From contig JAFGKV010000147.1 of assembly GCA_016928395.1 (NCBI GenBank), positions 18,977 through 82,976 of the forward strand: a stretch of DNA of 64,000 bases. Direction: 5' to 3'. Origin of the DNA: Candidatus Fermentibacterota bacterium. GTDB taxonomy: Bacteria > JAFGKV01. The position numbers and the translations under genes were made by a program. Shown here one piece after another: positions 26,615-35,469 of the stretch; the stretch's first letter is position 1, and every line of letters begins with the position of its first letter. A model generated the notes under the pieces. That model was given only the letters and a program-made list of their open reading frames with translations, ran no database searches and had not been told where the DNA came from.

Positions 26615-27228
26615 CGCACAGCGTGTTGACATGGCCCTCGCGGGCCATGCGGGCGATGTACGAGTGGGTACTGGCCTGGGCAGAGACCAAGCAGGCCATC
26701 GTCGCCTTGCTGATTCTGGCGTTGGCGGAGTCGTCCTTCTTTCCCATTCCTCCGGACGTGCTCCTCATCGCCATGGCGGTTGCCACGCCGCGGTCTGCGC
26801 TGCGGTACGCGGCTATCGCGACCCTCGGCAGCGTGGTAGGTGGGATGGTTGGGTACCTCATAGGCGCGCAGCTCTATGAGGCCGTGGGTGAGCACATCAT
26901 TCGTTTCTATCATCTCGAGAGTCAATGGGAGACGGTGAAGCTTGGCTACCAAGGGAATGCCTTCCTCCTTGTAACCGCAGCCGGATTCACACCGATTCCC
27001 TACAAGGTATTCACCATTGCGGGAGGCGCCTGCGGCATCTATTTTCCGACCTTGGTCTTCGCCTCTCTCCTCTCCCGAGGGACGCGGTTCTTTCTCGTCG
27101 CCGGGTTGATCAGGCTCTGTGGCCCCGGCGTGAAGGGTTTCATTGATCGATACTTCAATCTCTTGAGCGTGGCGTTCTTCGTGCTGCTGGTACTGGGCTT
27201 CTACGTGGCGAGAGTGGTGCTCAAGTGA
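26605..27228 (+). CDS. DedA/YqaA-family membrane protein (VTT domain)
   Basis: 207-residue inner-membrane protein of the SNARE-associated/VTT superfamily. It carries the reentrant motifs ESSFFPIPPDVLLIAMA and GFTPIPYKVFTIAGG and a final hydrophobic helix. Members act in envelope lipid handling; some DedA proteins recycle undecaprenyl phosphate, but this YqaA-like branch is not functionally defined. The start is probably the TTG at 26605, because GGAGG lies six bases upstream, and it overlaps the pcm stop by ten bases. ATG codons at 26647 and 26656 are alternatives. Confidence 0.88.
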   Translation: MGLAHSVLTWPSRAMRAMYEWVLAWAETKQAIVALLILALAESSFFPIPPDVLLIAMAVATPRSALRYAAIATLGSVVGGMVGYLIGAQLYEAVGEHIIRFYHLESQWETVKLGYQGNAFLLVTAAGFTPIPYKVFTIAGGACGIYFPTLVFASLLSRGTRFFLVAGLIRLCGPGVKGFIDRYFNLLSVAFFVLLVLGFYVARVVLK

Positions 27229-27239
27229 GTGAAGGTATT

Positions 27240-27316
<77 letters not shown>

Positions 27317-27339
27317 GCAAGGAGCATCGAGGGCCTCTG

Positions 27340-27804
27340 ATGGGTTCCCGTAGAGTTCAGATCGCTGTGGTTGGATCGTCTCGCCCCTCGCCGCGAGGCA
27401 ATGAGCTGGCATACGAGTGCGGTCGCCTGCTGGCCCAGCGAGGGGCTGTTGTCATATGCGGCGGGCTTGGTGGGGTCATGGAGGCGGCCTGCCAAGGCGC
27501 TCACGATGCGGGGGGGCTGGCAGTCGGCATCGTGCCCGGATCTCGGTCAGATGCCAACAAGTGGGCACATGCGGTCATCTCTCCCGGCATGGGATACGGC
27601 CGGAATTGGGCCATAGTGCATTCCTCCGACGGAGTGCTGGCGGTGGAGGGGCAGATCGGCACTCTTTCCGAGCTGTGTCTGGCTGCGCAACTCAGTCTTC
27701 CCATAGCCGGTCTGGCAACGTGGAACCTGACGGAACTGCCGGTCCGTCACGCGGCGACTCCTGAAGAGGCTGTTGCCTGGCTCATGGACGCGATAGATGG
27801 TTGA
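27340..27804 (+). CDS. SLOG/LOG-like nucleotide-binding protein (TIGR00725 type)
   Basis: 154 residues of the Rossmann-like SLOG superfamily. Visible are the N-terminal VAVVGSS-like strand (IAVVGSSRPSP), the glycine-rich GGLGGVMEAACQGA motif that in LOG relatives holds the phosphoribohydrolase/nucleotide site, and the later SDGVLAVEGQIGTLSELCLA motif (PGGxGTxxE-like, here EGQIGTLSE). The substitution of PGG by EGQ separates it from cytokinin-type LOG enzymes, so ligand binding rather than known LOG chemistry is the cautious reading. It overlaps the acylphosphatase start by eight bases. Confidence 0.83.
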   Translation: MGSRRVQIAVVGSSRPSPRGNELAYECGRLLAQRGAVVICGGLGGVMEAACQGAHDAGGLAVGIVPGSRSDANKWAHAVISPGMGYGRNWAIVHSSDGVLAVEGQIGTLSELCLAAQLSLPIAGLATWNLTELPVRHAATPEEAVAWLMDAIDG

Positions 27805-28069
27805 GCGGCGTCGTTTTACCGTACGAGGCAGGGTCCAAGGGGTTGGCTACCGCTGGTTTGTGTTGCGGCGGGCGCGGGCACTTGAGCTCTGCGGGTGGGC
27901 ACGAAACATGGCCGACGGCGGTGTTGAGCTGGAAGCGCAGGGCGAAAGAGACACCCTCGATGCGTTAGAGGTCGCACTTTCGGAAGGCCCCCGGCTTTGC
28001 CACGTGGAGCAGGTCACATGGATCGGGATTCCCGCCCATGCGGATCAGGGTTTTCGAATCGTCCTCTGA
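27797..28069 (+). CDS. acyP: Acylphosphatase
   Basis: 90-residue single-domain enzyme that hydrolyses acyl phosphates. The signature GRVQGVGYRWFV holds the phosphate-binding Arg19, and GWARNMADGGVE contains the catalytic Asn37. Length is standard. The ATG at 27797 lies inside the end of the SLOG gene, so the two are coupled. Cellular role is generally undefined for this family. Confidence 0.95.
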   Translation: MVERRRFTVRGRVQGVGYRWFVLRRARALELCGWARNMADGGVELEAQGERDTLDALEVALSEGPRLCHVEQVTWIGIPAHADQGFRIVL

Positions 28070-28170
28070 TGTCGTCCAGGGTGGGAGGCTGCATCCATTC
28101 TGGGTAGATAAATCGCACGAAGGTGTTGGCAAAGGTCATGCCCTTTGTGCACAATCGGAAGGGTGACTAC

Positions 28171-28695
28171 ATGGAGCTTGCAGGCTTGATTCGTTCCGTT
28201 CCCGATTTTCCAAAACCGGGAATCGTATTCAAGGACATTACCACGTTACTCGGCGATGGGGAGGCATTCTCGCAGGTGATCAACGCATGGGCGGGGCGGT
28301 TGGCGGGCAGGGGTGTAACCAGGGTTCTTGCGGTGGAGGCCCGCGGCTTTATATTCGGTGGTGCTTTGGCCCACCAGTTGAGGGTTCCCCTAGCGCTGGC
28401 ACGCAAGCCCGGGAAACTTCCTTGGCTGACGATTCGCGAGAGCTACTCCCTGGAGTATGGCACCGATTCCCTTGAGATCCACCGCGATGCCGTGGCGTCG
28501 GGTGACAAGGTGGCTGTGGTCGATGATCTGCTCGCCACCGGGGGAACCGCGCAAGCGGCAGTGCGTCTGGCCGAAAAGCTGGGCGGATCGGTGGTGGATG
28601 TCGGATTCCTGATTGAGCTTGCTTTCCTGAATGGACGGCAGAAGCTGGTAGGGTATCCGGTGGAGAGCTTCATCGTCTGCGCGGCCGAAGAGTAG
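28171..28695 (+). CDS. apt: Adenine phosphoribosyltransferase
   Basis: Purine-salvage enzyme joining adenine and PRPP to give AMP, 174 residues, normal length. The N-terminal VPDFPKPGIVFKDITTLL segment, the ARKPGKLPW loop and the PRPP-binding motif VAVVDDLLATGGT are diagnostic. I start at ATG 28171 (MELAGLIR), with GAAGGGTG seven bases upstream; the frame is open to 28123 but that extension lacks the family N-terminus. tRNA-Arg follows after 10 bp. Confidence 0.95.
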   Translation: MELAGLIRSVPDFPKPGIVFKDITTLLGDGEAFSQVINAWAGRLAGRGVTRVLAVEARGFIFGGALAHQLRVPLALARKPGKLPWLTIRESYSLEYGTDSLEIHRDAVASGDKVAVVDDLLATGGTAQAAVRLAEKLGGSVVDVGFLIELAFLNGRQKLVGYPVESFIVCAAEE

Positions 28696-28705
28696 AAGCC
28701 GATCT

Positions 28706-28783
28706 GCCCCCGTAGCTCAGTTAGGATAGAGCAGCGGTTTCCTAAACCGTGTGCCGCAAGTTCGAGTCTTGCCGGGGGCGCCA
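28706..28783 (+). tRNA. tRNA-Arg (anticodon CCT)
   Basis: The acceptor GCCCCCG pairs with CGGGGGC (28773-28779), then G and an encoded CCA. The anticodon stem GCGGT/ACCGT encloses TTCCTAA, giving anticodon CCT (reads AGG). The D-arm AGCTCAG and T-loop GTTCGAGTC are canonical. It lies 10 bases after the apt stop. Confidence 0.94.
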
Positions 28784-28849
28784 TCAGGGGCTGGGAGCGT
28801 CCCACCCCGGCATGTCCAGGAATCTTGAGTTGCTAAGCGAGGAGGAGCC

Positions 28850-29548
28850 GTGGCGCCGAGAAAGCGGCTGACGAAAAAGGAGATGAAGCACGATCCGGTC
28901 ATCGAGAAGACGCTGCTGGCGTGGCGTTACCTTAGCCGGAATCGCAATATGGCGGTCACTGTGGTCATGGCGGTCATTGCGGTTGCCGCACTGGCGTGGG
29001 CCGCATCCTCGTACCGTTCGTCGCGGCGAATCGAGACGGAGACCAGCCTTGGTAGAGCCTTGTTGCTTCTCCAGACCGGCGAACGAGACAGGGCAGTGGA
29101 CATGCTCATGGGGATCGTGGCGGACAAGGGTCGAGATGACACCGGGAAACGGGCTGCCTACTACCTGGCGCATGTGAGGTTCGAGCAGCGTGATTTTGCG
29201 GCGGCCAGGGAGATGTTCGACCGTTTCTACCGGAGCGGGATCAACGATCCCTTCCTTCGGGCCTCCGCGGGCAAGGGCGTTGCAGACTGCGATGCCGAGT
29301 TGGGCAATCTCGACCTGGCGGGTGACGAGTATCTCGCTGTCGCGGAACGTTATCGCGATGTACCGTTGGCGCCCGAGTGCTTGCATCTTGCGGCCTTGGC
29401 GCTTTCGGCTACTGCGGATAAGGCTGGCGCCATGGGCGCGGCGGAGAGACTGATCCAAAACTACCCTGACTATGGTCGCATTGGAGATGCGAGGGTTCTC
29501 CTGGGTGAGCTTCAGGCACACGAACGGCTCCTGAGGAGCGAGTCCTGA
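28850..29548 (+). CDS. YfgM-like membrane-anchored TPR protein
   Basis: 232 residues. A basic N-terminus is followed by one membrane helix (about residues 33-52, VTVVMAVIAVAALAWAA) and then TPR-like helices, some ending in family-style YxLAH and AxKGVADC segments, with lengths typical of YfgM/tol-pal-type TPR-21 domains. YfgM in E. coli binds the SecYEG-associated chaperone PpiD; a similar envelope-chaperone role here is only inference. The GTG start at 28850 has an excellent GAGGAGGAG site. No bamB or engA is nearby, unlike the E. coli locus. Confidence 0.75.
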   Translation: MAPRKRLTKKEMKHDPVIEKTLLAWRYLSRNRNMAVTVVMAVIAVAALAWAASSYRSSRRIETETSLGRALLLLQTGERDRAVDMLMGIVADKGRDDTGKRAAYYLAHVRFEQRDFAAAREMFDRFYRSGINDPFLRASAGKGVADCDAELGNLDLAGDEYLAVAERYRDVPLAPECLHLAALALSATADKAGAMGAAERLIQNYPDYGRIGDARVLLGELQAHERLLRSES

Positions 29549-29809
29549 GAAACCCACTATTCGGTCGTAGGTTGGACACGATATCGATGTGGGCACTAAT
29601 CACATGCCCCACGGGCTATCCGCGGTGTCAGTTGCGTGTGCTGCCGCGGAGCCCGGATCCATGGCGTTCTCGGGTTCCGCTGGAACCGAGGCGATGGGTG
29701 GATGAACACGGTTGCTGCGGCCGAGGCCACGGGTTTCTCTTTCCGAAACGCCCGTTAGCAGGAGCCGCTTTTGCACTACGGGGCCTGAACGGTCCTGTAC
29801 GGAGGAGTG

Positions 29810-30037
29810 ATGTCGAGACGATGTAGGATAACCGGCAAAGGCCCGATGGTAGCGAATCGGGTGTCGCATGCGAATAATCGGAGCAAACGGAGGCAGTTGC
29901 CGAATCTCCAGCGCAAACGGATCTGGATCCCCGAAGAGGGTCGTTGGATTCGGGTGCGCGTTTCGACCCGCGCTCTGCGCACTATGGCGAAGAACGGTGT
30001 AGCGGCGACCCTGAGATCCGCGGGCATCATCCGCTAG
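29810..30037 (+). CDS. rpmB: 50S ribosomal protein bL28
   Basis: 75 residues matching bL28 (MSRRCRITGKGPMVANRVSHANNRSKRR is the start region; key run RRCRITGKGPM). It has a single cysteine and lacks the paired cysteines of zinc-binding L28, so it is the zinc-independent form. GGAGG immediately precedes the ATG at 29810. It is followed after 22 bp by rpsR, without the usual rpmG partner. Confidence 0.95.
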   Translation: MSRRCRITGKGPMVANRVSHANNRSKRRQLPNLQRKRIWIPEEGRWIRVRVSTRALRTMAKNGVAATLRSAGIIR

Positions 30038-30059
30038 CGGCTGCTGTGAGGAGGATTGC

Positions 30060-30284
30060 ATGATCGTAGGCAGAGACAGACGGCGAATACTGCGACCGAA
30101 GATTCGCCTTGAGGAAATCGATTACAAGAACCTCGATGCGATTCGGAGGTTCGTGACAGACCAGGGCAGGATTCTACCTCGCAAGGCGACGCGCATCGGC
30201 GCGCGAGAACAGCGGCTTCTGGCCCGGGAGATCAAGAGGGCCCGCCACCTCGCCTTGTTGCCTTTCTGCACGAGACACAGATAG
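30060..30284 (+). CDS. rpsR: 30S ribosomal protein bS18
   Basis: 74 residues. The core IDYKNLDAIRRFVTDQG, ILPRKATRIGAREQRLL and IKRARHLALLPF is diagnostic of bS18. No N-terminal cysteine pair is present, so this is the zinc-free form. The usual neighbours rpsF, ssb and rplI are absent; it follows rpmB instead. tRNA-Val lies 62 bp downstream with its own promoter. Confidence 0.95.
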   Translation: MIVGRDRRRILRPKIRLEEIDYKNLDAIRRFVTDQGRILPRKATRIGAREQRLLAREIKRARHLALLPFCTRHR

Positions 30285-30290
30285 GTGGCT

Positions 30291-30318
30291 TGACTGCCAG
30301 CCTGTGGAGGCATACTCT
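30291..30318 (+). promoter_or_regulatory. Putative sigma-70 promoter for tRNA-Val
   Basis: TTGACT (30291-30296) and TACTCT (30313-30318) are separated by 16 bases, just after the rpsR stop. Transcription from here would begin near 30325, about 22 bases before the tRNA. The -10 matches the consensus only partly. Confidence 0.4.
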
Positions 30319-30346
30319 GTACTGTCATGGTGTGCCTTCCAAGAGC

Positions 30347-30423
30347 GGGCGATTAGCTCAGTTGGTTAGAGTGCTTGCTTGACATGCAAGAGGCCACTGG
30401 TTCAAATCCAGTATCGCCCACCA
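30347..30423 (+). tRNA. tRNA-Val (anticodon GAC)
   Basis: The acceptor GGGCGAT pairs with ATCGCCC (30413-30419), followed by A and an encoded CCA. The anticodon stem CTTGC/GCAAG encloses TTGACAT, giving anticodon GAC. The D-arm and the GTTCAAATC T-loop are canonical. It occupies the position upstream of infC where thrS is often found. Confidence 0.95.
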
Positions 30424-30515
30424 GTTTGCAAGGATGCCGGCGCCCCCGGCTACAGTAGTACCACACGGGTTGTCCGAGTGAGCCCAACAGACAAGGAGAG
30501 GATCACGCACACCAT

Positions 30516-31064
30516 ATGACCGGGAGGTGGAAGCCCGAGGCAGAGACCGACAGGAGCAGAGTCAACCGTATGATCACGGCACCGCAGGTGCGAGTGATAG
30601 ACCACGACGGCAGCCAAGCCGGCGTGATGTCGATTCGCCAAGCACTGTCGTTTGCCGAGGAGCGAGGCTTGGATCTGGTAGAGGTCGCATCCAATGCGCA
30701 TCCGCCGGTGTGCAAGGTGGTGGACTATGGGAAGTTCCGCTACGAGCGCACACGACGGGCGCGGACCGCGCGCAAGAAGCAGCACACGATCGATGTGAAG
30801 GAAGTCCGTCTGAGGCCCAAAATTGATGATCATGACTATGACTTCAAGTGCAAGAATGCCAGGAAGTTCCTGGAGGGCCGGGACAAGGTGAAAGTCACGG
30901 TGCTGTTCCGCGGGAGAGAGCGGACACATGCGGAGCGCGGTCGAGCCTTGCTCGACAAGTTCTCGGCTGATCTTGCCGATGTCGGTATCGTTGAACAGCA
31001 GGCGCAGCTCGATGGTCGCAGTGCGATGATGGTAATGGTGCTGGCTCCCAAGCCCATATCCTGA
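30516..31064 (+). CDS. infC: Translation initiation factor IF-3
   Basis: 182 residues. The N-terminal domain begins [18 protein letters not shown] and includes [25 protein letters not shown]; the C-terminal domain has [26 protein letters not shown]. Both are diagnostic of IF-3, which blocks premature subunit joining and proofreads the start codon. The start is odd: ATG 30516 is 17 bases from the AAGGAG at 30493-30498, further than normal. No in-frame ATT/ATC (the usual unusual start for infC) lies at the right spacing, so I keep ATG 30516. rpmI and rplT follow. Confidence 0.95.
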   Translation: MTGRWKPEAETDRSRVNRMITAPQVRVIDHDGSQAGVMSIRQALSFAEERGLDLVEVASNAHPPVCKVVDYGKFRYERTRRARTARKKQHTIDVKEVRLRPKIDDHDYDFKCKNARKFLEGRDKVKVTVLFRGRERTHAERGRALLDKFSADLADVGIVEQQAQLDGRSAMMVMVLAPKPIS

Positions 31065-31128
31065 TCAAGGTCTGCCCTTCTCTTCTTCAGTCTCCGGCGG
31101 CATACCCCGTCACGCCATGGAGAGTACT

Positions 31129-31323
31129 ATGCCCAAGATAAAGACAAATCGTTCCACAGCAAAGCGGTTCAAGCTGACGGGTACCGGCCGTCTTGTGCGC
31201 GGATGTTCGCACAAGAGCCATATCCTCACGAAGAAATCCTCCAAGCGAAAGCGAGGATTGCGCCAGCCGAAGCTGACTGATCGGCGAGACGAAGGGCGGA
31301 TACGCAAGCTGCTCGCCATCTAA
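31129..31323 (+). CDS. rpmI: 50S ribosomal protein bL35
   Basis: 64 residues, very basic, beginning [20 protein letters not shown] and containing the [14 protein letters not shown] core of bL35. I start at ATG 31129, with GGAG six bases upstream, rather than the ATG twelve bases earlier. It stands in the infC-rpmI-rplT order found in most bacteria. Confidence 0.96.
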   Translation: MPKIKTNRSTAKRFKLTGTGRLVRGCSHKSHILTKKSSKRKRGLRQPKLTDRRDEGRIRKLLAI

Positions 31324-31357
31324 CACTCGTACGCTACACCACGACGGAGGTGATGGG

Positions 31358-31729
31358 GTGTCACGATCACAAGTCCGGGTGCCTTCCCGGGAGCGGAGAA
31401 AGAAGATACTTGTCCAAGCCCGAGGTTTCCGAGGCAGCCGCGGTCGGCTGCTGAAGGTGGCGAATGAAACCGTGCTTCGAGCCGGGAAGTTCGCCTACCG
31501 AGACCGAAGGCGCCGCAAGAGGGATTTTCGGAGCCTCTGGATCATGAGAATCAATGCCGCGGCCCGGAACAACGGTATGAGTTACTCGACTCTGGTTCAT
31601 GGACTGAACGCCGCCGGCATCCGCCTTGATCGGAGGCAGTTGGCCGACCTGGCGGTCCGGGAACCGTCAGCTTTCTCGCAGGTCGTGCACTCGGTGCGCG
31701 AAGCTCTGGCAGCACCACCGCAGGGATAG
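31358..31729 (+). CDS. rplT: 50S ribosomal protein bL20
   Basis: 123 residues. The family features [20 protein letters not shown] and [19 protein letters not shown] followed by [13 protein letters not shown] are all present. The start is a GTG at 31358 preceded by GGAGG. bL20 is an early 50S assembly protein and in many bacteria represses its own operon by binding a leader pseudoknot, which I could not confirm here. pheS and pheT, the usual next genes, are absent. Confidence 0.96.
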   Translation: MSRSQVRVPSRERRKKILVQARGFRGSRGRLLKVANETVLRAGKFAYRDRRRRKRDFRSLWIMRINAAARNNGMSYSTLVHGLNAAGIRLDRRQLADLAVREPSAFSQVVHSVREALAAPPQG

Positions 31730-31739
31730 TCGGCAGCCC

Positions 31740-32045
31740 GTGCTCCTCACGTTCCTGAAGGTGTCGGCAGAGAGGTGGTCTCATCTGGAGTCTCTTGTTT
31801 CGCGGCTCGGCACCGAGTGCCATCGCTTGCAGAGGGAGAACGTCGCACTTGCTCGTGCTGTTGCCGATCGCGAGCAGGAAATCCTGCGGCTGCGTTCGAC
31901 GCATCAGGAGCAGGCCTTGGTGCATGAGGGTGTGACGCGCTTTCTCTCGGTGAAGGAGCAAGTCCAGGAGCGAATTGATGATCTTCTCGCCCGAATCGAC
32001 CTAGCCGAACTCCCTATTTCGAGCATGGCTGACATCGAGAGATGA
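31740..32045 (+). CDS. Small coiled-coil protein, probable ZapB-like division factor
   Basis: 101 residues, GTG start at 31740 just after rplT. The sequence is one long heptad-patterned helix (SHLESLVSRLGTECHRLQREN, key positions L/V/L) ending in VQERIDDLLARIDLAE, a pattern close to DUF904/ZapB. ZapB in E. coli is a coiled coil that links ZapA to the Z-ring and MatP. Its stop overlaps the zapA start by ATGA, which supports a functional pairing. No direct signature beyond the coil exists, so the name is an inference from composition and context. Confidence 0.6.
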   Translation: MLLTFLKVSAERWSHLESLVSRLGTECHRLQRENVALARAVADREQEILRLRSTHQEQALVHEGVTRFLSVKEQVQERIDDLLARIDLAELPISSMADIER

Positions 32046-32380
32046 ACGTGGAACACCATGCTCGCGCTCGTGCTATCAAAGTAACAATAATGGCTCAGGA
32101 GTACGTACTTTCTGGCGACATGGATCCTGACTATATAAATAGAGTTGCCAATTACGTCAATGGAAAGATGAAGGAAATACACAACAAGACTGTTGGGATG
32201 TCAATGACTAGATTGGCAGTTTTGGCGGCAATGAATATTGCTGATGAATTCCTAACTCTAAGAAGCGATATTGAGCGAGCTGAAGAACTCGGAATCGAAA
32301 AAATGGAGCAACTCGAGAGCCGGATCGGTACGTGGGTCCATGATTCCGACAGACAGCGAGTTGACAATAGTCCGCAATGA
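32042..32380 (+). CDS. zapA: Cell-division protein ZapA
   Basis: 112 residues. Family blocks VTIMAQEYVLSGDMDPDYINRVANYVN and VGMSMTRLAVLAAMNIADEFL (key residues EYVLSG, PDYI, LAALAMNIADE-like) identify ZapA, the Z-ring-bundling protein. Base composition is odd: hand counts over 32101-32280 give about 41% GC (73 of 180), against about 62% in the flanking rny region. Codons are accordingly A/T-ended, unlike its neighbours, and translation overlaps the zapB-like gene. The gene is intact. 6S RNA follows directly, a conserved arrangement. Confidence 0.92.
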   Translation: MNVEHHARARAIKVTIMAQEYVLSGDMDPDYINRVANYVNGKMKEIHNKTVGMSMTRLAVLAAMNIADEFLTLRSDIERAEELGIEKMEQLESRIGTWVHDSDRQRVDNSPQ

Positions 32381-32408
32381 TCAACCACTAATGATTCGTG
32401 ATACGGAT

Positions 32409-32582
32409 TCCCTGTCGTGTTCGTGATGTCCAGTTATGTTTTGAGCCAACACTTGAACCGAAGGGGATACGCCCGTGAGCGGTCGAGGAGCTGTGCAGCA
32501 GGTTCTCGATGCCCTCTTTTGCGATCCCCACGTGTATACGTAGGTTCGAGATATTCTCGACACACGGCATCGTGGCGGGGAA
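32409..32582 (+). ncRNA. ssrS: 6S RNA
   Basis: Between zapA and rny, the known 6S location. The closing stem pairs TGTCGTGTTCG (32413-32423) with CGACACACGGCA (32558-32569) with one bulge each side. The inner conserved words TTGAGCCAACA, the internal bubble flank and ACGGCATCGTGG near the 3' end match the 6S layout seen in Geobacter-type genomes. 6S RNA mimics an open promoter and sequesters the housekeeping RNA polymerase in stationary phase. The ends are approximate. A TTGACA occurs at 32361 but no -10 at normal spacing was found. Confidence 0.8.
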
Positions 32583-32678
32583 TCCTTTCTGCTTTGCTCG
32601 GGTCATATGCCTTCTCCCACGCAGGCGACTTCAATGGGGGAGCGCCACGAGGCGACCCGGGTTATTGGGGAGTACATC

Positions 32679-34244
32679 ATGACTGCTTATACTCTCGCGG
32701 CCGCAGTGGCCGCAGTGACTACGATACTTGGTTTCTTTCTTGGCGCACGGTGGAGGGCCGCAGCCGACACTCGCCGGATGGCAGGCGTCAAGGAGATCTC
32801 CTCCCGAATTCTTCAAGATGCCAAGCGCGACGCCGAGGCGATCAAGAAGGAGGCATCTCTCCAGGCAAAGGATGAATGGTATCAGGCCAAACTGCAGTTT
32901 GACGCCGAGACGCGGGAGCGCCGCCGCGAGTTCGAAGGGACGACGAAGAAACTCTCTCAGCGGGAGTTTAACCTCGAGCGCAAAGCAGATATTATCAGCA
33001 AGAAGGAGAGGGAATTCGCCAACAAGGTGAACGCCTTGCTGGCCCGCGAGCGCATCGTCAAACAGAAAGAGGAACGGCTCACCGAGATTCTTACCGAGCA
33101 GAACCGTCATCTGGAACGGATTGCCGGAATGACTGAGGCGGAGGCCAAACGTCAACTTCTCGAGAATCTCGAGAATGAAGCCCGCGCCGAGGCGGCTCTT
33201 CTGGTGAAGTCGATCAAGGATCGAGCCATTGAAGGTGCCAACCGGGAGGCGAAGAAGATCATTAGCCTCGCGATTCAACGTTGCGCCGCAGAGCATGTGA
33301 CCGAATCCACGGTGTCCGTGGTAAGCTTGCCATCTGACGAGATGAAGGGGCGGATCATCGGTCGTGAGGGTAGGAATATACGAGCCTTCGAAACCGCCAC
33401 AGGCGTGGACGTCGTGGTGGACGATACACCTGAAGCCGTAGCGCTTTCCTGTTTTGACCCTATCCGACGCGAGGTTGCCCGAATCTCGCTGGAGCGGCTG
33501 CTGGAGGATGGGAGGATTCACCCCACGAAGATCGAAGAGGTCGTGCAGAAGGTCTCGGTGGAGATGGCCGACCTCATCAAGCGAACTGGTGAAGAGGCCG
33601 CCTTGGAAGTTGGTGTACATGGCCTTCATCCGGAACTGATCAAGCTCCTGGGTCGGCTACGATTTCGCTCGAGCTACGGCCAGAATGTGCTGGTGCATTC
33701 GAAGGAGACCGCGATCATTGCGGGGATCATGGCCGCTGAGCTTGGATTGGACGGGGATTTGGCCCGCCGTGGCGGCTTGCTCCACGATATCGGCAAGGCT
33801 GTAGACCACATGGTGGATGGCACCCATTCCCAGATCGGAATCGAATTGGTTACGCGGTACGGCGAAGGTGACATCGTGGCCAACTGCGTTGCTGCACACC
33901 ACGAGGAGACTGAGTTCGAGAGCCCCCTTGCGGTGCTTGTTCAGGCTGCCGATGCGGTCAGTGGTGCTCGACCCGGGGCCCGCCGTGAGCTCTTGGAGAC
34001 CTATGTCAAGCGACTCCACCAGTTGGAAGAAATAGGCGATTCCTTCGAAGGCGTGGAGAAGGCCTACGCAATACAGGCGGGTCGTGAGATTCGGATAATC
34101 GTCGCCCACCAACTTGTGGATGACGCAAAAGCGCAGTCCTTGGCATCATCCATAGCGCGGAAGGTCGAGTCGCAGATGGACTATCCCGGTCAGATCAAGA
34201 TAACTGTCATCCGGGAGACCAGAGCCGTCGACTATGCTCGGTAA
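32679..34244 (+). CDS. rny: Ribonuclease Y
   Basis: 521-residue membrane-bound endoribonuclease that starts mRNA decay. An N-terminal membrane helix ([19 protein letters not shown], residues 2-20) is followed by a charged coiled coil (to about 200), a KH domain ([20 protein letters not shown]) and an HD domain ([13 protein letters not shown]). I start at ATG 32679 with GGGGAG seven bases upstream; the frame is open to 32607 but that extension would overlap the 6S region. It overlaps xseA by 11 bp. Confidence 0.95.
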   Translation: MTAYTLAAAVAAVTTILGFFLGARWRAAADTRRMAGVKEISSRILQDAKRDAEAIKKEASLQAKDEWYQAKLQFDAETRERRREFEGTTKKLSQREFNLERKADIISKKEREFANKVNALLARERIVKQKEERLTEILTEQNRHLERIAGMTEAEAKRQLLENLENEARAEAALLVKSIKDRAIEGANREAKKIISLAIQRCAAEHVTESTVSVVSLPSDEMKGRIIGREGRNIRAFETATGVDVVVDDTPEAVALSCFDPIRREVARISLERLLEDGRIHPTKIEEVVQKVSVEMADLIKRTGEEAALEVGVHGLHPELIKLLGRLRFRSSYGQNVLVHSKETAIIAGIMAAELGLDGDLARRGGLLHDIGKAVDHMVDGTHSQIGIELVTRYGEGDIVANCVAAHHEETEFESPLAVLVQAADAVSGARPGARRELLETYVKRLHQLEEIGDSFEGVEKAYAIQAGREIRIIVAHQLVDDAKAQSLASSIARKVESQMDYPGQIKITVIRETRAVDYAR

Positions 34245-35469
34245 TGGAGAGCAGCTAGCTGGCGTCTTCTGGTTGACCGTCAGTCAACTCACCCAGAAGG
34301 TCAAGGCGGCCATAGAAGGCGCTATGGGAGAAGTGTGGGTCCAGGGTGAGCTTTCCGGTGTAAAACTGCATCAACCCTCAGGGCATTTGTACTTCAGCCT
34401 CAAAGACGAGGCATGCCTTATCCGGGCTGCGATGTTTCGCCGAAGGGCCTCGACCCTGGGATTTGTGCCCGCAGAAGGGGACGTTGTGCTTGTGCTGGGC
34501 AGGCTCACGGTATTCGAGCGCCAGGGCCAGTACCAGATGGTTGTGGATGAGATGGTGCCGGCAGGCGCCAAGGGAATGGCGACCCTGAAACTGGAGATGC
34601 TCAAGGCCAGGCTGTCGGCCGAGGGTATCTTCGATTCCCGTCGCAAGCGCGAGCTTCCCGCCTTTCCCGCAGTTATCGGAGTGGTGACATCCTCATCGGG
34701 CGCCGCCATCGCCGACATCATCAAAGTGGTGACGCGGCGCTGGCCTGCGGCACGCATACTCGTGAGCGCTGCCCGAGTCCAGGGAGAAGGCGCACCCGCA
34801 TCCATTGTCAAGGCGCTGGTAGATCTATCCGTTCATGGCGGGGTTGATGTCATCATCGTGGGACGGGGAGGCGGGGCGAAGGAGGATCTGTCGTGCTTCA
34901 ACGACGAGGCCGTCGTGCGAGCCATAGTCCGTTCAGCCGTTCCTGTGGTCTCCGCAGTGGGGCACGAGGTTGATATGACCCTGGCGGATCTCGCTGCCGA
35001 CGCCCGGGCGCCCACGCCTTCGGCTGCGGCGGAAGTGGTGGTTCCCGACCGGAGAGATCTGGCAATGCGCGTCAACTCCCTATCCCTCAGGGCGAGACGG
35101 GCCTTTGCGGCCAACACCGCCCTGGCGCGCGAGCGGATACGGAGGTTAGGGACGAGTCACGGGTTGCGCTCACCGAAAGGTCTTGTGCAGCAAAGGGTTC
35201 TGCGACTTGACGATCTCGGCGCACGCCTGCGAAGCGCCGCGGCTTCGACCATTCGGCTTCACGAAGAGAGGATACACGCGAGGAGCGAGCAGCTGAATGC
35301 CCTTGACCCGCGAGCCGTCTTGGGGCGAGGCTATACACTCTGTCTTGACCATTCGACACGAGCACTGCTGAGCAGTGCAGGCGATACTGCGGCAGACGCG
35401 ATCGTGGATGTGGTGTTCCACGATGGAGAAGCAACATGTCAGGTGACCGGGTCGATCCTGTACGAATAG
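34234..35469 (+). CDS. xseA: Exodeoxyribonuclease VII large subunit
   Basis: 411 residues. The N-terminal OB-fold ([26 protein letters not shown]) and the catalytic core ([66 protein letters not shown]) are complete. With XseB it degrades single-stranded DNA in repair. It overlaps rny at its start and xseB by 34 bp at its end. Confidence 0.96.
   Translation: MLGNGEQLAGVFWLTVSQLTQKVKAAIEGAMGEVWVQGELSGVKLHQPSGHLYFSLKDEACLIRAAMFRRRASTLGFVPAEGDVVLVLGRLTVFERQGQYQMVVDEMVPAGAKGMATLKLEMLKARLSAEGIFDSRRKRELPAFPAVIGVVTSSSGAAIADIIKVVTRRWPAARILVSAARVQGEGAPASIVKALVDLSVHGGVDVIIVGRGGGAKEDLSCFNDEAVVRAIVRSAVPVVSAVGHEVDMTLADLAADARAPTPSAAAEVVVPDRRDLAMRVNSLSLRARRAFAANTALARERIRRLGTSHGLRSPKGLVQQRVLRLDDLGARLRSAAASTIRLHEERIHARSEQLNALDPRAVLGRGYTLCLDHSTRALLSSAGDTAADAIVDVVFHDGEATCQVTGSILYE

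Noticed and set aside
28717..28902. Minus-strand open frames opposite tRNA-Arg
   Set aside because: Antisense tRNA artefact overlapping the start of the YfgM-like gene; no ribosome-binding site or homology pattern.
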